NCBI GenBank assembly: GCA_035542815.1
Contig: DATKKS010000182.1
Span: 1 to 27,685 of the forward strand
Reading direction: 5' to 3'
From: JACRLI01 sp035542815
GTDB taxonomy: Bacteria; Eisenbacteria; RBG-16-71-46; JACRLI01
DNA length: 27,685 bases
Shown here: positions 1 to 7,863 of the stretch, piece after piece
Layout: the number at the start of each line of letters is the position of its first letter
Numbering within the stretch: the first letter of the stretch is position 1
Notes under the pieces: model-generated
Database searches by the model: none
The model's input: the letters and a program-made list of their open reading frames with translations, nothing else
What the model was told of the DNA's origin: nothing
Translations under genes and position numbers: made by a program

Positions 1-1
1 G

Positions 2-205
2 GTGGCCAGCCGCAAGGTGGGGGGCGCGGTCCAGCGCAATCGGGCCAAGCGGCTGATGCGCGAGGCGTTCCGCAGGACCCGTCCCGACATCCGCGAACCC
101 GCCGACCTGGTGCTGGTGGCCACCGCCTGCTGCGCTCACGCCGGCGGCGCCGAGGTGGCCCAAGAGCTCCAGCGGCTCCTGACCCGCGCCGGGCTGCTCT
201 CCTGA
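2..205 (+). CDS. rnpA: Ribonuclease P protein component, 5'-truncated
   Basis: Protein subunit of RNase P, which binds the catalytic RNA and helps remove 5' leaders from precursor tRNAs in the cytoplasm. Only the C-terminal 67 or so codons are present; the reading frame is already open at the window edge, so the true start lies outside. The diagnostic RNR-type motif is visible near the start (VQRNRAKRLMREAFRRTRP), matching the conserved RNA-binding helix of the family, and the remainder fits the usual C-terminal strand and helix. It is followed after 5 bases by yidD and then yidC, the standard rnpA-yidD-yidC order found next to many bacterial origins. The identification rests on the motif plus this context. 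Confidence 0.93.
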   Translation: MASRKVGGAVQRNRAKRLMREAFRRTRPDIREPADLVLVATACCAHAGGAEVAQELQRLLTRAGLLS

Positions 206-210
206 GCGTC

Positions 211-438
211 ATGTCCATGCACGCGTTGGTGCTCGGACTCATCCGCCTCTACCAGGCCACGCTGTCGCCCTTCGTGCCGGGCGGCTGCCGGTTCCACCCG
301 TCCTGCTCTCAGTTCGCCTACGAGGCCATCCAGGTTCACGGGCTGCGCCGCGGGGGGCTTCTGGCCCTGCGCCGGCTGCTGCGCTGTCATCCCCTTCACC
401 CGGGCGGCTTCGATCCGGTGCCGCCCCTCCGAGGCTAG
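211..438 (+). CDS. yidD: Membrane protein insertion efficiency factor YidD
   Basis: Small protein of 75 aa, the usual YidD length, thought to assist YidC-dependent insertion of inner-membrane proteins. The family signature is clear: an N-terminal amphipathic segment (LIRLYQATLSPF) followed by GGCRFHPSCSQFAYEAI with the paired cysteines, then a Gly/Arg-rich helix and the HPGGFDPVP C-terminal motif. The ATG lies 5 bases after the rnpA stop, so the two are almost certainly co-translated. A second in-frame ATG two codons downstream cannot be excluded as the start. The gene sits between rnpA and yidC as in most bacteria, and nothing in it looks damaged. Confidence 0.95.
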   Translation: MSMHALVLGLIRLYQATLSPFVPGGCRFHPSCSQFAYEAIQVHGLRRGGLLALRRLLRCHPLHPGGFDPVPPLRG

Positions 439-447
439 AGGCATACC

Positions 448-2115
448 TTGGACGACCGCCGCCTGCTTCTTGCCATCGCGCTGGCCGCGCTGATCCTCCT
501 CGGCTGGCAGTTGCTCCTGAACAAGTCCGGGCTGGACCGGCGGTTCGCGCCGCCGCCGCCCAGCCCGACCTCCGCCGCCGCCCCGGTGCCGTCCCCGGCG
601 GCCACCTCCGCGGCGGCCGCCACGGCCGCCCCAGCCGCCGGCGCTGCCGCCGCCCTCGCGCCCTCGGCCCCGGGCAGCGTCAGCGCCCTCAGCTCCGCCG
701 CGCCCGAGAGCCTCATCTCCGTGGACACCGAGCACTGGAAGGTGGTGTTCTCGAGCCGCGGGGCGCGCCCGGTGAACTGGGTGCTCAAGTCCTACCGCCG
801 CGGCGACCGGCTGCCCCTGGATCTGGTGCCCCCGGGCGCCGGGCTCGAGACGCTGGCGCTCCGCCGGGGGGTGTCGGTGGTGGACTTCACCGGCACCAAC
901 TTCCAGGTGGTGGAGGACCGCCAGGACTCCACCGGGCGCGTGCTGGGCTTCCAGGCGCGCGAGACCAACGGCGCCACGTTCACCGTGCGCTACCACCTGC
1001 CGCGCTCCGGGCAACTGGTGACCGTCGGCTACGAGGTGTCGGACGCCCAGTCCGAGGACCGGGTGGTGGTGCAGTGGCGCACGTGGCGCTTCGACACCGA
1101 GGCCAACCCGGCCGAGGACCTGCGCCAGGCGCGTGTGGCCACGCTGCTGGGCGAGGAGCTGGCCCAGGACCGCCTGGGCGCATTCAAGAAGAACCCGGAG
1201 AAGGACCGCCCCGGCAACGTGGAGTGGACCTGCCTCCGGAGCAAGTACTTTGCCGTGGGGTTCCTGTTTCCGACCGGGGCCCTCGGCGGGGTGGTCGCAC
1301 TCGGCAACCCGGACTCGTTGCAGCTGGGAGTGCGCTTCGAGTACCCGTTGCTGGGCCGGAAAGCCGCGGAATACGAGATGTACGTGGGGCCGGTGGACTT
1401 CTGGCAGCTCAAGCCCCTCGGCCACAATCTCATCCGCCTGGCCGATTCCGGCTGGAAGATCATGGCTCCGCTCAACCAGGCCATGCTCACGTTCTTCACC
1501 TGGACGCACAAGTTCGTGCCCAACTACGGGCTGGTGATCATTGTGCTCTCGGTGGTGATGCGCCTGGTGTTCTGGCCCCTGAACCACAGCCAGATGCGGA
1601 ACATGAGGAAGATGCAGGAACTGCAGCCGGTGATGGAGCGGCTGCGCGAGAAGTACAAGAGCGACCAGGAGCGGCTGAACCGGGAGACGTTCCAGCTCTA
1701 CAAGGATCACAACGTGAACCCGCTGGGCGGGTGCCTCCCGATCCTCTTTCAGATGCCGGTGTTCTTCGCCTTGTACAACGTGCTCAGCAGCTCCATTGAC
1801 CTGCGCCAGGCTGGGTTCATCGCGTGGATCCGCGACCTGAGCGCGCCCGACGTGCTGTATTCGTCGGGCGGCTTCAGCCTGCACGTGCTGCCCTTGATCA
1901 TGGCGGCCACCATGATCTGGCAGCAGAAGCTCACTCCCATGGACCCGCGGCAGGCGCTCACCGGCTACCTGATGCCGGTGGTGATGCTGTTCATCTTCTA
2001 CAGCATGCCGTCGGGATTGGTCCTCTACTGGACCGTCACCAACATTCTGACCGTCCTGCAGCAGATGCAGCAGATCCGCGGGCAGCAGAAGCCCGCTGAG
2101 GCGGTCGCCTCGTGA
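448..2115 (+). CDS. yidC: Membrane protein insertase YidC
   Basis: Insertase of the YidC/Oxa1/Alb3 family, 555 aa, the long form found in diderms. It inserts and folds inner-membrane proteins alone or with SecYEG. Seen in the protein: an N-terminal membrane helix at about residues 5-23, a Pro/Ala-rich linker at about 30-80, a periplasmic domain at about 85-310, and the C-terminal five-helix core. The core includes the conserved Arg after the first core helix (VVMRLVFWPL), the cytoplasmic coiled hairpin (MRKMQELQPVMERLREKYK) and the motif NPLGGCLPILFQMPVFFALY. The start is TTG, with a GAGG-containing stretch upstream; no better in-frame start precedes the hydrophobic helix. The stop overlaps the GTG start of the next gene by four bases (GTGA), implying translational coupling to jag. 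Confidence 0.96.
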   Translation: MDDRRLLLAIALAALILLGWQLLLNKSGLDRRFAPPPPSPTSAAAPVPSPAATSAAAATAAPAAGAAAALAPSAPGSVSALSSAAPESLISVDTEHWKVVFSSRGARPVNWVLKSYRRGDRLPLDLVPPGAGLETLALRRGVSVVDFTGTNFQVVEDRQDSTGRVLGFQARETNGATFTVRYHLPRSGQLVTVGYEVSDAQSEDRVVVQWRTWRFDTEANPAEDLRQARVATLLGEELAQDRLGAFKKNPEKDRPGNVEWTCLRSKYFAVGFLFPTGALGGVVALGNPDSLQLGVRFEYPLLGRKAAEYEMYVGPVDFWQLKPLGHNLIRLADSGWKIMAPLNQAMLTFFTWTHKFVPNYGLVIIVLSVVMRLVFWPLNHSQMRNMRKMQELQPVMERLREKYKSDQERLNRETFQLYKDHNVNPLGGCLPILFQMPVFFALYNVLSSSIDLRQAGFIAWIRDLSAPDVLYSSGGFSLHVLPLIMAATMIWQQKLTPMDPRQALTGYLMPVVMLFIFYSMPSGLVLYWTVTNILTVLQQMQQIRGQQKPAEAVAS

Positions 2116-3734
2116 GGAAGGAAATGAAACCGCACCACCGAAATCACAGACACTTCAAAGACTCCAGCCGCCGCAAGATCGCGGAGGCCACGGCCGGCTC
2201 CGTGGACGAAGCCATCATCAAGGCACTGACCGAGCTGCGGGTGCCCAAGGAGCGCGCCCGCATCGAGGTGCTGGACGAGGGCAAACCGAAGATCCTGGGC
2301 CTGTTCGGGGGCCGGCCGGCCAAAGTCCGGGCCACCCTCAAGGGCGGGTTCGACGTCGAGGCCCCCGACCGGGGCCGCGGCGGGCGGGACCGCGACCGGG
2401 ACCAGGGCGCGCGCGACCGCGAGCGGGGGGACCGCGACCGGGGCGAGCGACGGGATCGGGAGCGCGGGGAGCACGACCGCGAGCGGGGCGACCGAGACCG
2501 CGGCGGCCGGGAGCGCCAGGCGTTCGGGGAGCGCGGGGAGCGCGACCGGGGCGAGCGACGGGACCGGGACCGCGGGGAACGGGACCGGGAGCGGGGCGAC
2601 CGCGACCGGGGCGAGCGCGGCGAGCGTGACCGTGGCGAGCGGGGCGGGCGCGGGCCCGTGATCGGACCGGCCCGGGCCGAGGAGATGCGCGCCAAGGCCG
2701 CCGAGATGCTGCGCCTCATGGGCGCCGAGCCGGAGATCAGCGCCGAGGAGCTCTCCGGCGAGCTGTGGCTCAAGGTGGCCTCCAGCCCCATGGACGGCGT
2801 GCTGATCGGGCGCCGTGGCGAGACCCTGACCGCGATGGAGCACCTGCTCACCCGCATGTCCAGCATGCACGACCGCGACCGGGTGAAGGTGGTGCTGGAC
2901 GTGGGCGGCTACCGGAGCCGCAAGGGCGGCTCGCTGCCCGAGGGCGCGCCCGGGGACGAGGCGGAGGAGGAGGCCGAGGGCCCGGGCGAGCCGTTCGAGG
3001 CCGAGGCCGCCGAGACGGAAGGCGTGGAGGGCGAGGCCCAGCCTGAGTTCGGAGAGCGGCCCGAAGGCCGCAGCCGGCGCCGGCGGGGGCGCCGCGGGCG
3101 CGGCGGTCGGGGCGGAGCCTTGGAGCCGCGCGAGGTCGAGGCGGCGGGCGAACCGGCGATGCGGGCGCCGATGGAACCCGAGGAGCGCGAGCTGGTGGCG
3201 CCGCGCGGGTTCGAGCCGCGCGGGCCCTCGGGTGGACCCGAGGAGCCGGAGGACCTCGAGACCCATGGCGGCGCCCTCCTGGATGAGGACGAGTTCGAGG
3301 AGCTTGAAGAGGTCGAGCCGGCCGGCGCGGAGGAGGAAGCCGCGCCGGAGGTCGGGGTGCCGGCGGTGGATCCCGAGGACCAGGACAGCGAGAGCGCCTT
3401 CTACTCCGACCGCGGCCGCGGACGCGACCGGGGCGGCCGGGGCGGGCGTGGCGGGCGCGATCGGGGCGGGCGCGGCGGCCGCGACCGGGATCGGGACCGC
3501 GGCGGCCGGGGCCGGGACCGGGGCGAGCGCCCGGACATCGAGACCACCCCCGAGATGCGCGCCAAGATCAGCGAGTCCAAGCGGCTGGAGCAGGAACTCC
3601 TGGCCCGCATGGCGGAAAGCTCGGAGAGCAGCGAGGCGGTCACCGGGGCCGAGCCCGAGACCGGGCCCAAGCTGCCCTCGTTCCGCGTCACCAAGCCCAA
3701 GCGGCGCGGCTACATGCCGCCGCCCGAGTCGTAG
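2112..3734 (+). CDS. jag: Jag/KhpB-type RNA-binding protein with RD/RG repeats, no visible R3H domain
   Basis: 540 aa SpoIIIJ-associated (Jag, KhpB) protein. The Jag N-terminal domain is at about residues 22-78 (ending in the ILGLFGGRPAKV motif). A highly charged repeat of Arg/Asp/Glu/Gly runs over 87-180, and a KH domain lies at about 186-268 with the GRRG loop at 233-236 and the sequence LDVGGYRSRK that normally leads into R3H. No R3H domain follows. Instead there is an acidic stretch with a basic RRRRGRRGRGGRGG island near 322-335, a second RG/RD repeat at 434-472 and a basic tail. Typical Jag proteins are about 200-300 aa. GTG 2112 overlaps the yidC stop and has GAGGCGG seven bases upstream; ATG 2124 is the alternative. 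In other bacteria KhpB binds RNA and affects cell division; the role here is inferred from homology and position after yidC. Confidence 0.88.
   Translation: MRKEMKPHHRNHRHFKDSSRRKIAEATAGSVDEAIIKALTELRVPKERARIEVLDEGKPKILGLFGGRPAKVRATLKGGFDVEAPDRGRGGRDRDRDQGARDRERGDRDRGERRDRERGEHDRERGDRDRGGRERQAFGERGERDRGERRDRDRGERDRERGDRDRGERGERDRGERGGRGPVIGPARAEEMRAKAAEMLRLMGAEPEISAEELSGELWLKVASSPMDGVLIGRRGETLTAMEHLLTRMSSMHDRDRVKVVLDVGGYRSRKGGSLPEGAPGDEAEEEAEGPGEPFEAEAAETEGVEGEAQPEFGERPEGRSRRRRGRRGRGGRGGALEPREVEAAGEPAMRAPMEPEERELVAPRGFEPRGPSGGPEEPEDLETHGGALLDEDEFEELEEVEPAGAEEEAAPEVGVPAVDPEDQDSESAFYSDRGRGRDRGGRGGRGGRDRGGRGGRDRDRDRGGRGRDRGERPDIETTPEMRAKISESKRLEQELLARMAESSESSEAVTGAEPETGPKLPSFRVTKPKRRGYMPPPES
2370..2651 (+). 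repeat. Coding repeat: RDRGER-type units in jag
   Basis: Irregular tandem repeat encoding about 94 residues built from RDRGER, RERGDRDR and similar units, using mostly GAC CGC/CGG, GAG CGG and GGC codons. The same motif recurs with different spacing, suggesting expansion by slippage or unequal recombination. The second block in the same gene (3411-3527) encodes mixed RG and RD units. Read antisense it gives a spurious Ser/Arg-rich frame. Confidence 0.85.
3411..3527 (+). repeat. Coding repeat: GRGGR/RDRG units in jag
   Basis: Second low-complexity block of jag, encoding residues 434-472 with units such as GRGRDRGGRGG and GGRDRDRDRGG. It resembles RGG-box sequences used in RNA binding. It is separated from the first repeat by the KH domain and an acidic linker. 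Confidence 0.8.
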
Positions 3735-3753
3735 CCGCGGCGCCGGGTTGGAG

Positions 3754-5181
3754 ATGAACCCCTTCGACCCGGACGACACCATCGCCGCGCTGGCGACCGC
3801 GCCCGGCCCGGCGGCCCTGGCTCTGATCCGAGTCAGCGGCCGCCGGGCCTTTTTCGTGGCCGACGCAGTGTTCCGCGGGCGGGGGCCGCTGGCCGGGCGC
3901 GCGGGGCACACGGTGGCCTTCGGGCAGGCCGTGGACGCCGGCGGCGCGGCAATCGACCAGGTGCTGGCCCTCGTGTTCCGCGCCCCGCGCAGCTACACCG
4001 GCGAGGACATGGTGGAGTTCTCCTGCCACGGAGGGGAGACCGTGTCCCGGGCGCTGCTCGCGGCGCTGCTGGCCGCCGGGGCGCGCCTGGCCGCGCCGGG
4101 GGAGTTCACCCGGCGGGCTTACGTGAACGGCCGGATGGACCTGGCGCAGGCCGAGTCGGTGGTGGACGTGATCCAGGCCCAAACCGCGCGGGCGCGGGAG
4201 AGCGCGCTGGCCCGGCTGCAGGGCGACCTCTCGCGGCGGATCCAGGCGCTGGCCGCGCGGGCCCGTGAGATCCTGCTCGATTGCGAGGCCTTCCTCGACT
4301 TCCAGGAGCAACTGCCCGAGGACTTCCGGTGGGCGGATCGCGCCGCCGAGGCCCGCGCGTTGGCCGAGGAGCTGGACGGCCTGGTGGCGGGCGCGGGCGC
4401 CGGCCGCCGGCTGCGGGACGGCGCGCGGGTGGTGCTGGCCGGCCGGCCCAACGTCGGCAAGTCCAGCCTGCTGAACGCCCTGCTCCGCGAGGACCGCGCC
4501 CTGGTGAGCGAGGTGCCCGGCACCACTCGCGACGTGCTGCGCGAGGCCCTGGACGTGGGCGGCGTGCCGGTGACGCTGGTGGACACCGCCGGCCTGCGGG
4601 CCGGCACCGCCGACGCCCTGGAGCGGGCCGGCATGGAGCGGGCCCAGCGCGAGCTGGCCGCGGCCGATGCGGTGGTGGCGGTGGTGGACGTGTCGGTGGC
4701 GCCCCAGGCCGAGGACCTGGAGATGCTGGGCGCGCTGCGCGGCCGGCGGGGCGTGGTGGCCGCCAACAAGGTGGACCTGGGCGATGCGTGGGGCGGCGGG
4801 GTATGCGGACCTAGTCGATCCGGGGAGTCCGGGCCCGGCGCCGCGGGCGACCCGGCCGCCTGCGCCGATTGGCCGGTGGTCCGCACCTCCGCGCGCACCG
4901 GGGCGGGACTGCCCCGGCTGACCGAGGCGCTGCGGCAGATCCTGGTGGGCGACGCCGGCCGCGAACCCGCGCTGGTGGCGACGGTGCGCCAGGAGGGCGC
5001 GCTCCGCACCGCCCGGGACGCGCTGGCGGCCGCGGCCGAGCGCCTCGCGGCGCGCGAGCTGCTGGACGCCGCCGCGTTCGAGCTGCGCGAGGCCCTCGGC
5101 GCGTTCGATGACGCGCTGGGCGTGGGCGTCTCGGCCTCGGTCCTGGACGAGATCTTCGCCCGGTTCTGTATCGGGAAGTAG
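3754..5181 (+). CDS. mnmE: tRNA uridine-5-carboxymethylaminomethyl modification GTPase MnmE
   Basis: 475 aa GTPase that works with MnmG to build cmnm5U/nm5U at wobble position 34 of certain tRNAs. The N-terminal folate-binding domain starts at DDTIAALATAPG. The inserted G domain has P-loop GRPNVGKS at residues 230-237, switch TTRD near 257, DTAGLR at about 277, NKVD at 338-341 and a TSARTG G5 motif. The protein ends in the hallmark FCIGK, whose Cys is conserved in the family. The reading frame extends far upstream, but ATG 3754 is the start that fits the family N-terminus; a TTG two codons earlier is possible. Gly/Ala/Ser-rich residues of about 30 positions lie between NKVD and G5, longer than usual. 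The gene follows jag by 19 bases. Its partner mnmG is downstream but separated by a minus-strand gene. Confidence 0.97.
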   Translation: MNPFDPDDTIAALATAPGPAALALIRVSGRRAFFVADAVFRGRGPLAGRAGHTVAFGQAVDAGGAAIDQVLALVFRAPRSYTGEDMVEFSCHGGETVSRALLAALLAAGARLAAPGEFTRRAYVNGRMDLAQAESVVDVIQAQTARARESALARLQGDLSRRIQALAARAREILLDCEAFLDFQEQLPEDFRWADRAAEARALAEELDGLVAGAGAGRRLRDGARVVLAGRPNVGKSSLLNALLREDRALVSEVPGTTRDVLREALDVGGVPVTLVDTAGLRAGTADALERAGMERAQRELAAADAVVAVVDVSVAPQAEDLEMLGALRGRRGVVAANKVDLGDAWGGGVCGPSRSGESGPGAAGDPAACADWPVVRTSARTGAGLPRLTEALRQILVGDAGREPALVATVRQEGALRTARDALAAAAERLAARELLDAAAFELREALGAFDDALGVGVSASVLDEIFARFCIGK

Positions 5182-5194
5182 TGGGGGCCGCGCG

Positions 5195-5632
5195 CTAGTC
5201 GAACCGGTTCACCGCCGGCAGAAGGCCGAAGTGCCCGACGAAGCTGCCCCCGGCGCTCAACACGTCGATGACGAACGCCGAGCACGTGTTGGGCAGCCCG
5301 CCCCACATCCACTTGTTCCCCAGCAGTTGCTCGAGGCGCTGCAGGGCGGCCACCGGGTCGGGGATGCTCACGCGGTCGCGCGCCAACTCCTTCATGCCGT
5401 CGCTCTTGAGGTACTTCTGATAGCCGGCCTCGTCCATGCAGCGCGGGGAGTCGTACAGCTCGGCCACGTGGAAGTAGAAGCCATTCGTGTTGCCCACGTT
5501 CAGGATCAGGTGGTCGGCCGCGTTCACCGTCCCACTGCGTACCACCACGGCATTGGCGTTGCCGAAGCTGAACGAGCTGGCCGGGCAGTAGGTCATGATT
5601 TCGCCTGCATTCTTGACGTCATAGAGTGGCAT
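5195..5632 (-). CDS. Unrecognised 145-aa protein, possible circularly permuted Cys-peptidase-like fold
   Basis: I do not recognise this protein with certainty. It is 145 aa, has no signal peptide or membrane helix, and has a near-ideal ribosome site (AGGAGGG, 7 bases before ATG at 5632-5630), so it is probably a real expressed gene. Visible features are His55 in GFYFHVAELY followed by Cys117 in LPNTCSAFVIDVLSAGG. A His-then-Cys order with a cysteine at the start of a helix (xxCSxFVxDVLxxGG) recalls circularly permuted NlpC/P60-like hydrolases such as LRAT/YiiX relatives, but the similarity is weak and partly by eye. The gene is convergent with mnmE (13 bases between the stops) and divergent from mnmG, breaking the usual mnmE-mnmG neighbourhood. 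Its base composition is a little less GC-rich than the flanks, which would fit later insertion. Other functions remain possible. Confidence 0.75.
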   Translation of the reverse strand: MPLYDVKNAGEIMTYCPASSFSFGNANAVVVRSGTVNAADHLILNVGNTNGFYFHVAELYDSPRCMDEAGYQKYLKSDGMKELARDRVSIPDPVAALQRLEQLLGNKWMWGGLPNTCSAFVIDVLSAGGSFVGHFGLLPAVNRFD

Positions 5633-5671
5633 GGGTGGTCCCTCCTTCCAGGCCGTGGTTGGAACCCGCGC

Positions 5672-5680
5672 AGGATAGCA
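5672..5680 (-). promoter_or_regulatory. Candidate extended -10 promoter of the orphan gene
   Basis: On the minus strand the sequence reads TGC-TATCCT, an extended -10 element (TGn plus a 4/6 match to TATAAT). It would start transcription near 5665, leaving a leader of about 33 bases that contains the AGGAGGG ribosome site. No good -35 is visible, which is tolerated with extended -10 promoters. Confidence 0.4.
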
Positions 5681-5785
5681 CGCCGCCGGCGGCGGAACAC
5701 CGGAAACGGCGGGCCGGGGGCGGCCGGGCGGCGCAACGATCAGCCTTTGGATGCGCGCGCGGTGGCGAAGAGCCCGCCCCCACCG

Positions 5786-5791
5786 TACAAT
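5786..5791 (+). promoter_or_regulatory. Candidate -10 box for mnmG
   Basis: TACAAT (5/6 match to TATAAT) ends only nine bases before the first mnmG ATG. Transcription would then begin about 3 bases before the ATG, giving a leaderless or nearly leaderless mRNA. This fits the absence of a Shine-Dalgarno sequence there. No convincing -35 box is seen. Confidence 0.35.
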
Positions 5792-5800
5792 CCCACTTCC

Positions 5801-7702
5801 ATGATGCGAACTCGGAACGACTGTGACGTGTTGGTGATCGGCGCCGGCCACGCCGGCTGCGAGGCGGCCCTGGCCGCGGCCCGCCTGGGCTGCGAAGTGC
5901 TGCTGGTGACCGGGAGCCTCGAGTCGGTGGCCCAGATGTCCTGCAACCCGGCCATCGGCGGCCTGGCCAAGGGTCAGCTGGTGCGCGAGATCGACGCCCT
6001 CGGCGGGGCCATGGCGCGGGTCATCGACCGCACCGGCATCCAGTTCAAGATGCTCAACCGGAGCCGGGGGCCGGCGGTGTGGTCGCCCCGGGCCCAGGCC
6101 GACAAGCGCGCCTACCGGGAGGAGATGCGCCGGGTGGTGGAACGCGCCCCGCGCATCCGGCTGATGGAAGGCATCGCCCAGGCGTTCCTGGTGGAGGGGG
6201 AAGGCCGCCGCTCGGGCTCGCGGAAGGTCGTGGGAGTGGTCACCGAGGCGGGCGCGGAACTGCACGCCCGGGCCGTGGTCGGGTGTACCGGCACATTTCT
6301 CAACGGATTGATTCACATTGGGTTACAGTCATTTCCCGGGGGCCGGCGGGGGGAGCGGGCGGCCTCCGGGCTGTCCGACTCGCTGCGGGAGCTGGGCTAT
6401 CCCATCGCGCGGCTGAAGACCGGCACATCCCCGCGGCTCGACATCCGCTCGGCGGACTTCGCGCAGACCGAGACCCAGTGGGGCGACGATCCGCCGCGCC
6501 CGTTCTCCCACTTCACGGACGAGCTGTCGCTCGAGCCGGTGCCGTGCTACCTCACCCACACCACCGCCGCGACGCACCGCGTGGTGCGCGAGCATCTCGG
6601 CGAATCCCCGCTGTTCACCGGGCGAATCTCCGGCGTGGGCCCGCGCTACTGCCCGTCCATCGAGGACAAGGTGTGGCGGTTTCCGGACAAGCAGGCCCAC
6701 CAGATCTTCCTCGAGCCGGAGGGGCGCGACGCGGAGGAACTGTACCTCAACGGCCTGTCCACCTCGCTGCCGGAGGAAGCTCAGCTCGAGGTGGTTCGGA
6801 CGCTGCCGGGACTCGGGCGCGCGCGCATTCTCAGCCCCGGCTACGCGGTGGAGTACGATTTTGTACCGCCGGCCTTTCACCTCGAAGCCACGCTGGAGAG
6901 CCGGCTGGTGGAGGGGCTGTACTTCGCGGGCCAGATCAACGGGACCTCGGGCTACGAGGAGGCCGCGGCGCAGGGGCTGGTGGCCGGGGCCAACGCCGCG
7001 CTCAAGCTGCAGGGCCGCGCGCCGCTGCGCCTGGGACGCGCGCAGGCTTACGTGGGCGTGCTGATCGACGATCTGGTGCTGCGCGGCACGCACGAACCCT
7101 ACCGGCTGTTCACTTCGCAAGCCGAGCACCGGCTGATGCTCCGGCATGACAACGCCGGCGACCGCCTGGGGCCGCTGGCGCACGCCTGCGGGCTGATCAC
7201 CGACCGGGAGTTCGCCCGGCTGGAAGCCGAGCGCGGCGCGGTGGAAGGCGAGATGGCGCGCCTCGCCCGCGAGCGCGCGCCCGCCCGGGCCGCGGAGGCG
7301 CTGGGCGCGCGGCGCGAACGCATGCCGTGGGCCGAGCTGCTGAAGCTGCCGGGCGTCACCTACGAGGCGCTCCGCGCCCACGGCACCGGCGCGGGGCTGT
7401 CGCTGGAGCTGGGCGAGCGGGTGGAGGTGCGGGTGAAGTACGAGGGCTACATCGCCCGCCAGCAGCGGGTCATCGAGCGGGTCAGCCGGCTGGAGACCGC
7501 GGCGATCCCGGAGGCGCTGCTGGACGCGGAGCTGCACGGGATCTCGCGCGAGGCGCGGGAGAAGCTGCGGCGCACGCGGCCGAGATCCCTGGGGCAGGCG
7601 CTGCGGATCCCCGGCGTGTCGCATTCGGACGTGACCGCGCTCATGATCCACATGGCCCGCCACGAGCGCGCGGTCGGCTCGGCGAGCGGCGCGCAGGCAT
7701 GA
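5801..7702 (+). CDS. mnmG: tRNA uridine-5-carboxymethylaminomethyl modification enzyme MnmG (GidA)
   Basis: 633 aa FAD- and NADH-dependent partner of MnmE, modifying U34 of tRNAs in the cytoplasm. The dinucleotide-binding motif GAGHAG is at residues 14-19, followed by the family signatures SCNPAIGGLAKGQLVREIDALGG, GTFLNGLIHIGL, RLKTGTSPRLD, CPSIEDKV and GTSGYEEAAAQGLVAGANAA. The C-terminal GidA-associated helical domain is present to the end (YEGYIARQQ, IPGVSHSDV), and the length is normal. Two adjacent ATGs (5801 and 5804) could start it; the open frame upstream of them is not conserved in kind. No ribosome site is visible. Bases 6290-6340 form a conspicuously AT-rich patch with a TTA codon at 6323-6325. 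Downstream, rsmG follows after 161 bases. Confidence 0.97.
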   Translation: MMRTRNDCDVLVIGAGHAGCEAALAAARLGCEVLLVTGSLESVAQMSCNPAIGGLAKGQLVREIDALGGAMARVIDRTGIQFKMLNRSRGPAVWSPRAQADKRAYREEMRRVVERAPRIRLMEGIAQAFLVEGEGRRSGSRKVVGVVTEAGAELHARAVVGCTGTFLNGLIHIGLQSFPGGRRGERAASGLSDSLRELGYPIARLKTGTSPRLDIRSADFAQTETQWGDDPPRPFSHFTDELSLEPVPCYLTHTTAATHRVVREHLGESPLFTGRISGVGPRYCPSIEDKVWRFPDKQAHQIFLEPEGRDAEELYLNGLSTSLPEEAQLEVVRTLPGLGRARILSPGYAVEYDFVPPAFHLEATLESRLVEGLYFAGQINGTSGYEEAAAQGLVAGANAALKLQGRAPLRLGRAQAYVGVLIDDLVLRGTHEPYRLFTSQAEHRLMLRHDNAGDRLGPLAHACGLITDREFARLEAERGAVEGEMARLARERAPARAAEALGARRERMPWAELLKLPGVTYEALRAHGTGAGLSLELGERVEVRVKYEGYIARQQRVIERVSRLETAAIPEALLDAELHGISREAREKLRRTRPRSLGQALRIPGVSHSDVTALMIHMARHERAVGSASGAQA

Positions 7703-7863
7703 GGCACGGCAAGCGCGGCACGGCAGGTCGGGGGCCCGAGGCGGGGCGGACGCGGCAAGGCGTGCCGGGGCCGCGAGGCGAAGCGGGCCACGGGTCCGGT
7801 GCGCGGAGAGACGAGTCGGATGTCCAGCGTGCGGTGGGCGCGGCGAGCCGGGAGCAGGTGAGC

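Larger units (their letters stand above)
5633..5800. other. Divergent intergenic region between the orphan gene and mnmG
   Basis: 168 bases carrying promoters in both directions: a candidate extended -10 on the minus strand (5672-5680) and TACAAT on the plus strand (5786-5791). The centre is a GC-rich run of CCGCCGG-type palindromic sequence. No further gene or RNA was recognised. Confidence 0.6.

Noticed and set aside
2025..3911. Minus-strand open frame opposite jag, with Ser/Arg-like repeat in another antisense frame
   Set aside because: The apparent repeat is the reverse complement of the Arg/Asp repeat in jag and has no independent support.
7703..7863. Extra N-terminal extension of RsmG starting at the ATG overlapping the mnmG stop
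   Set aside because: The 55 added residues are low-complexity and unlike the family, and ATG 7864 has a better ribosome site.
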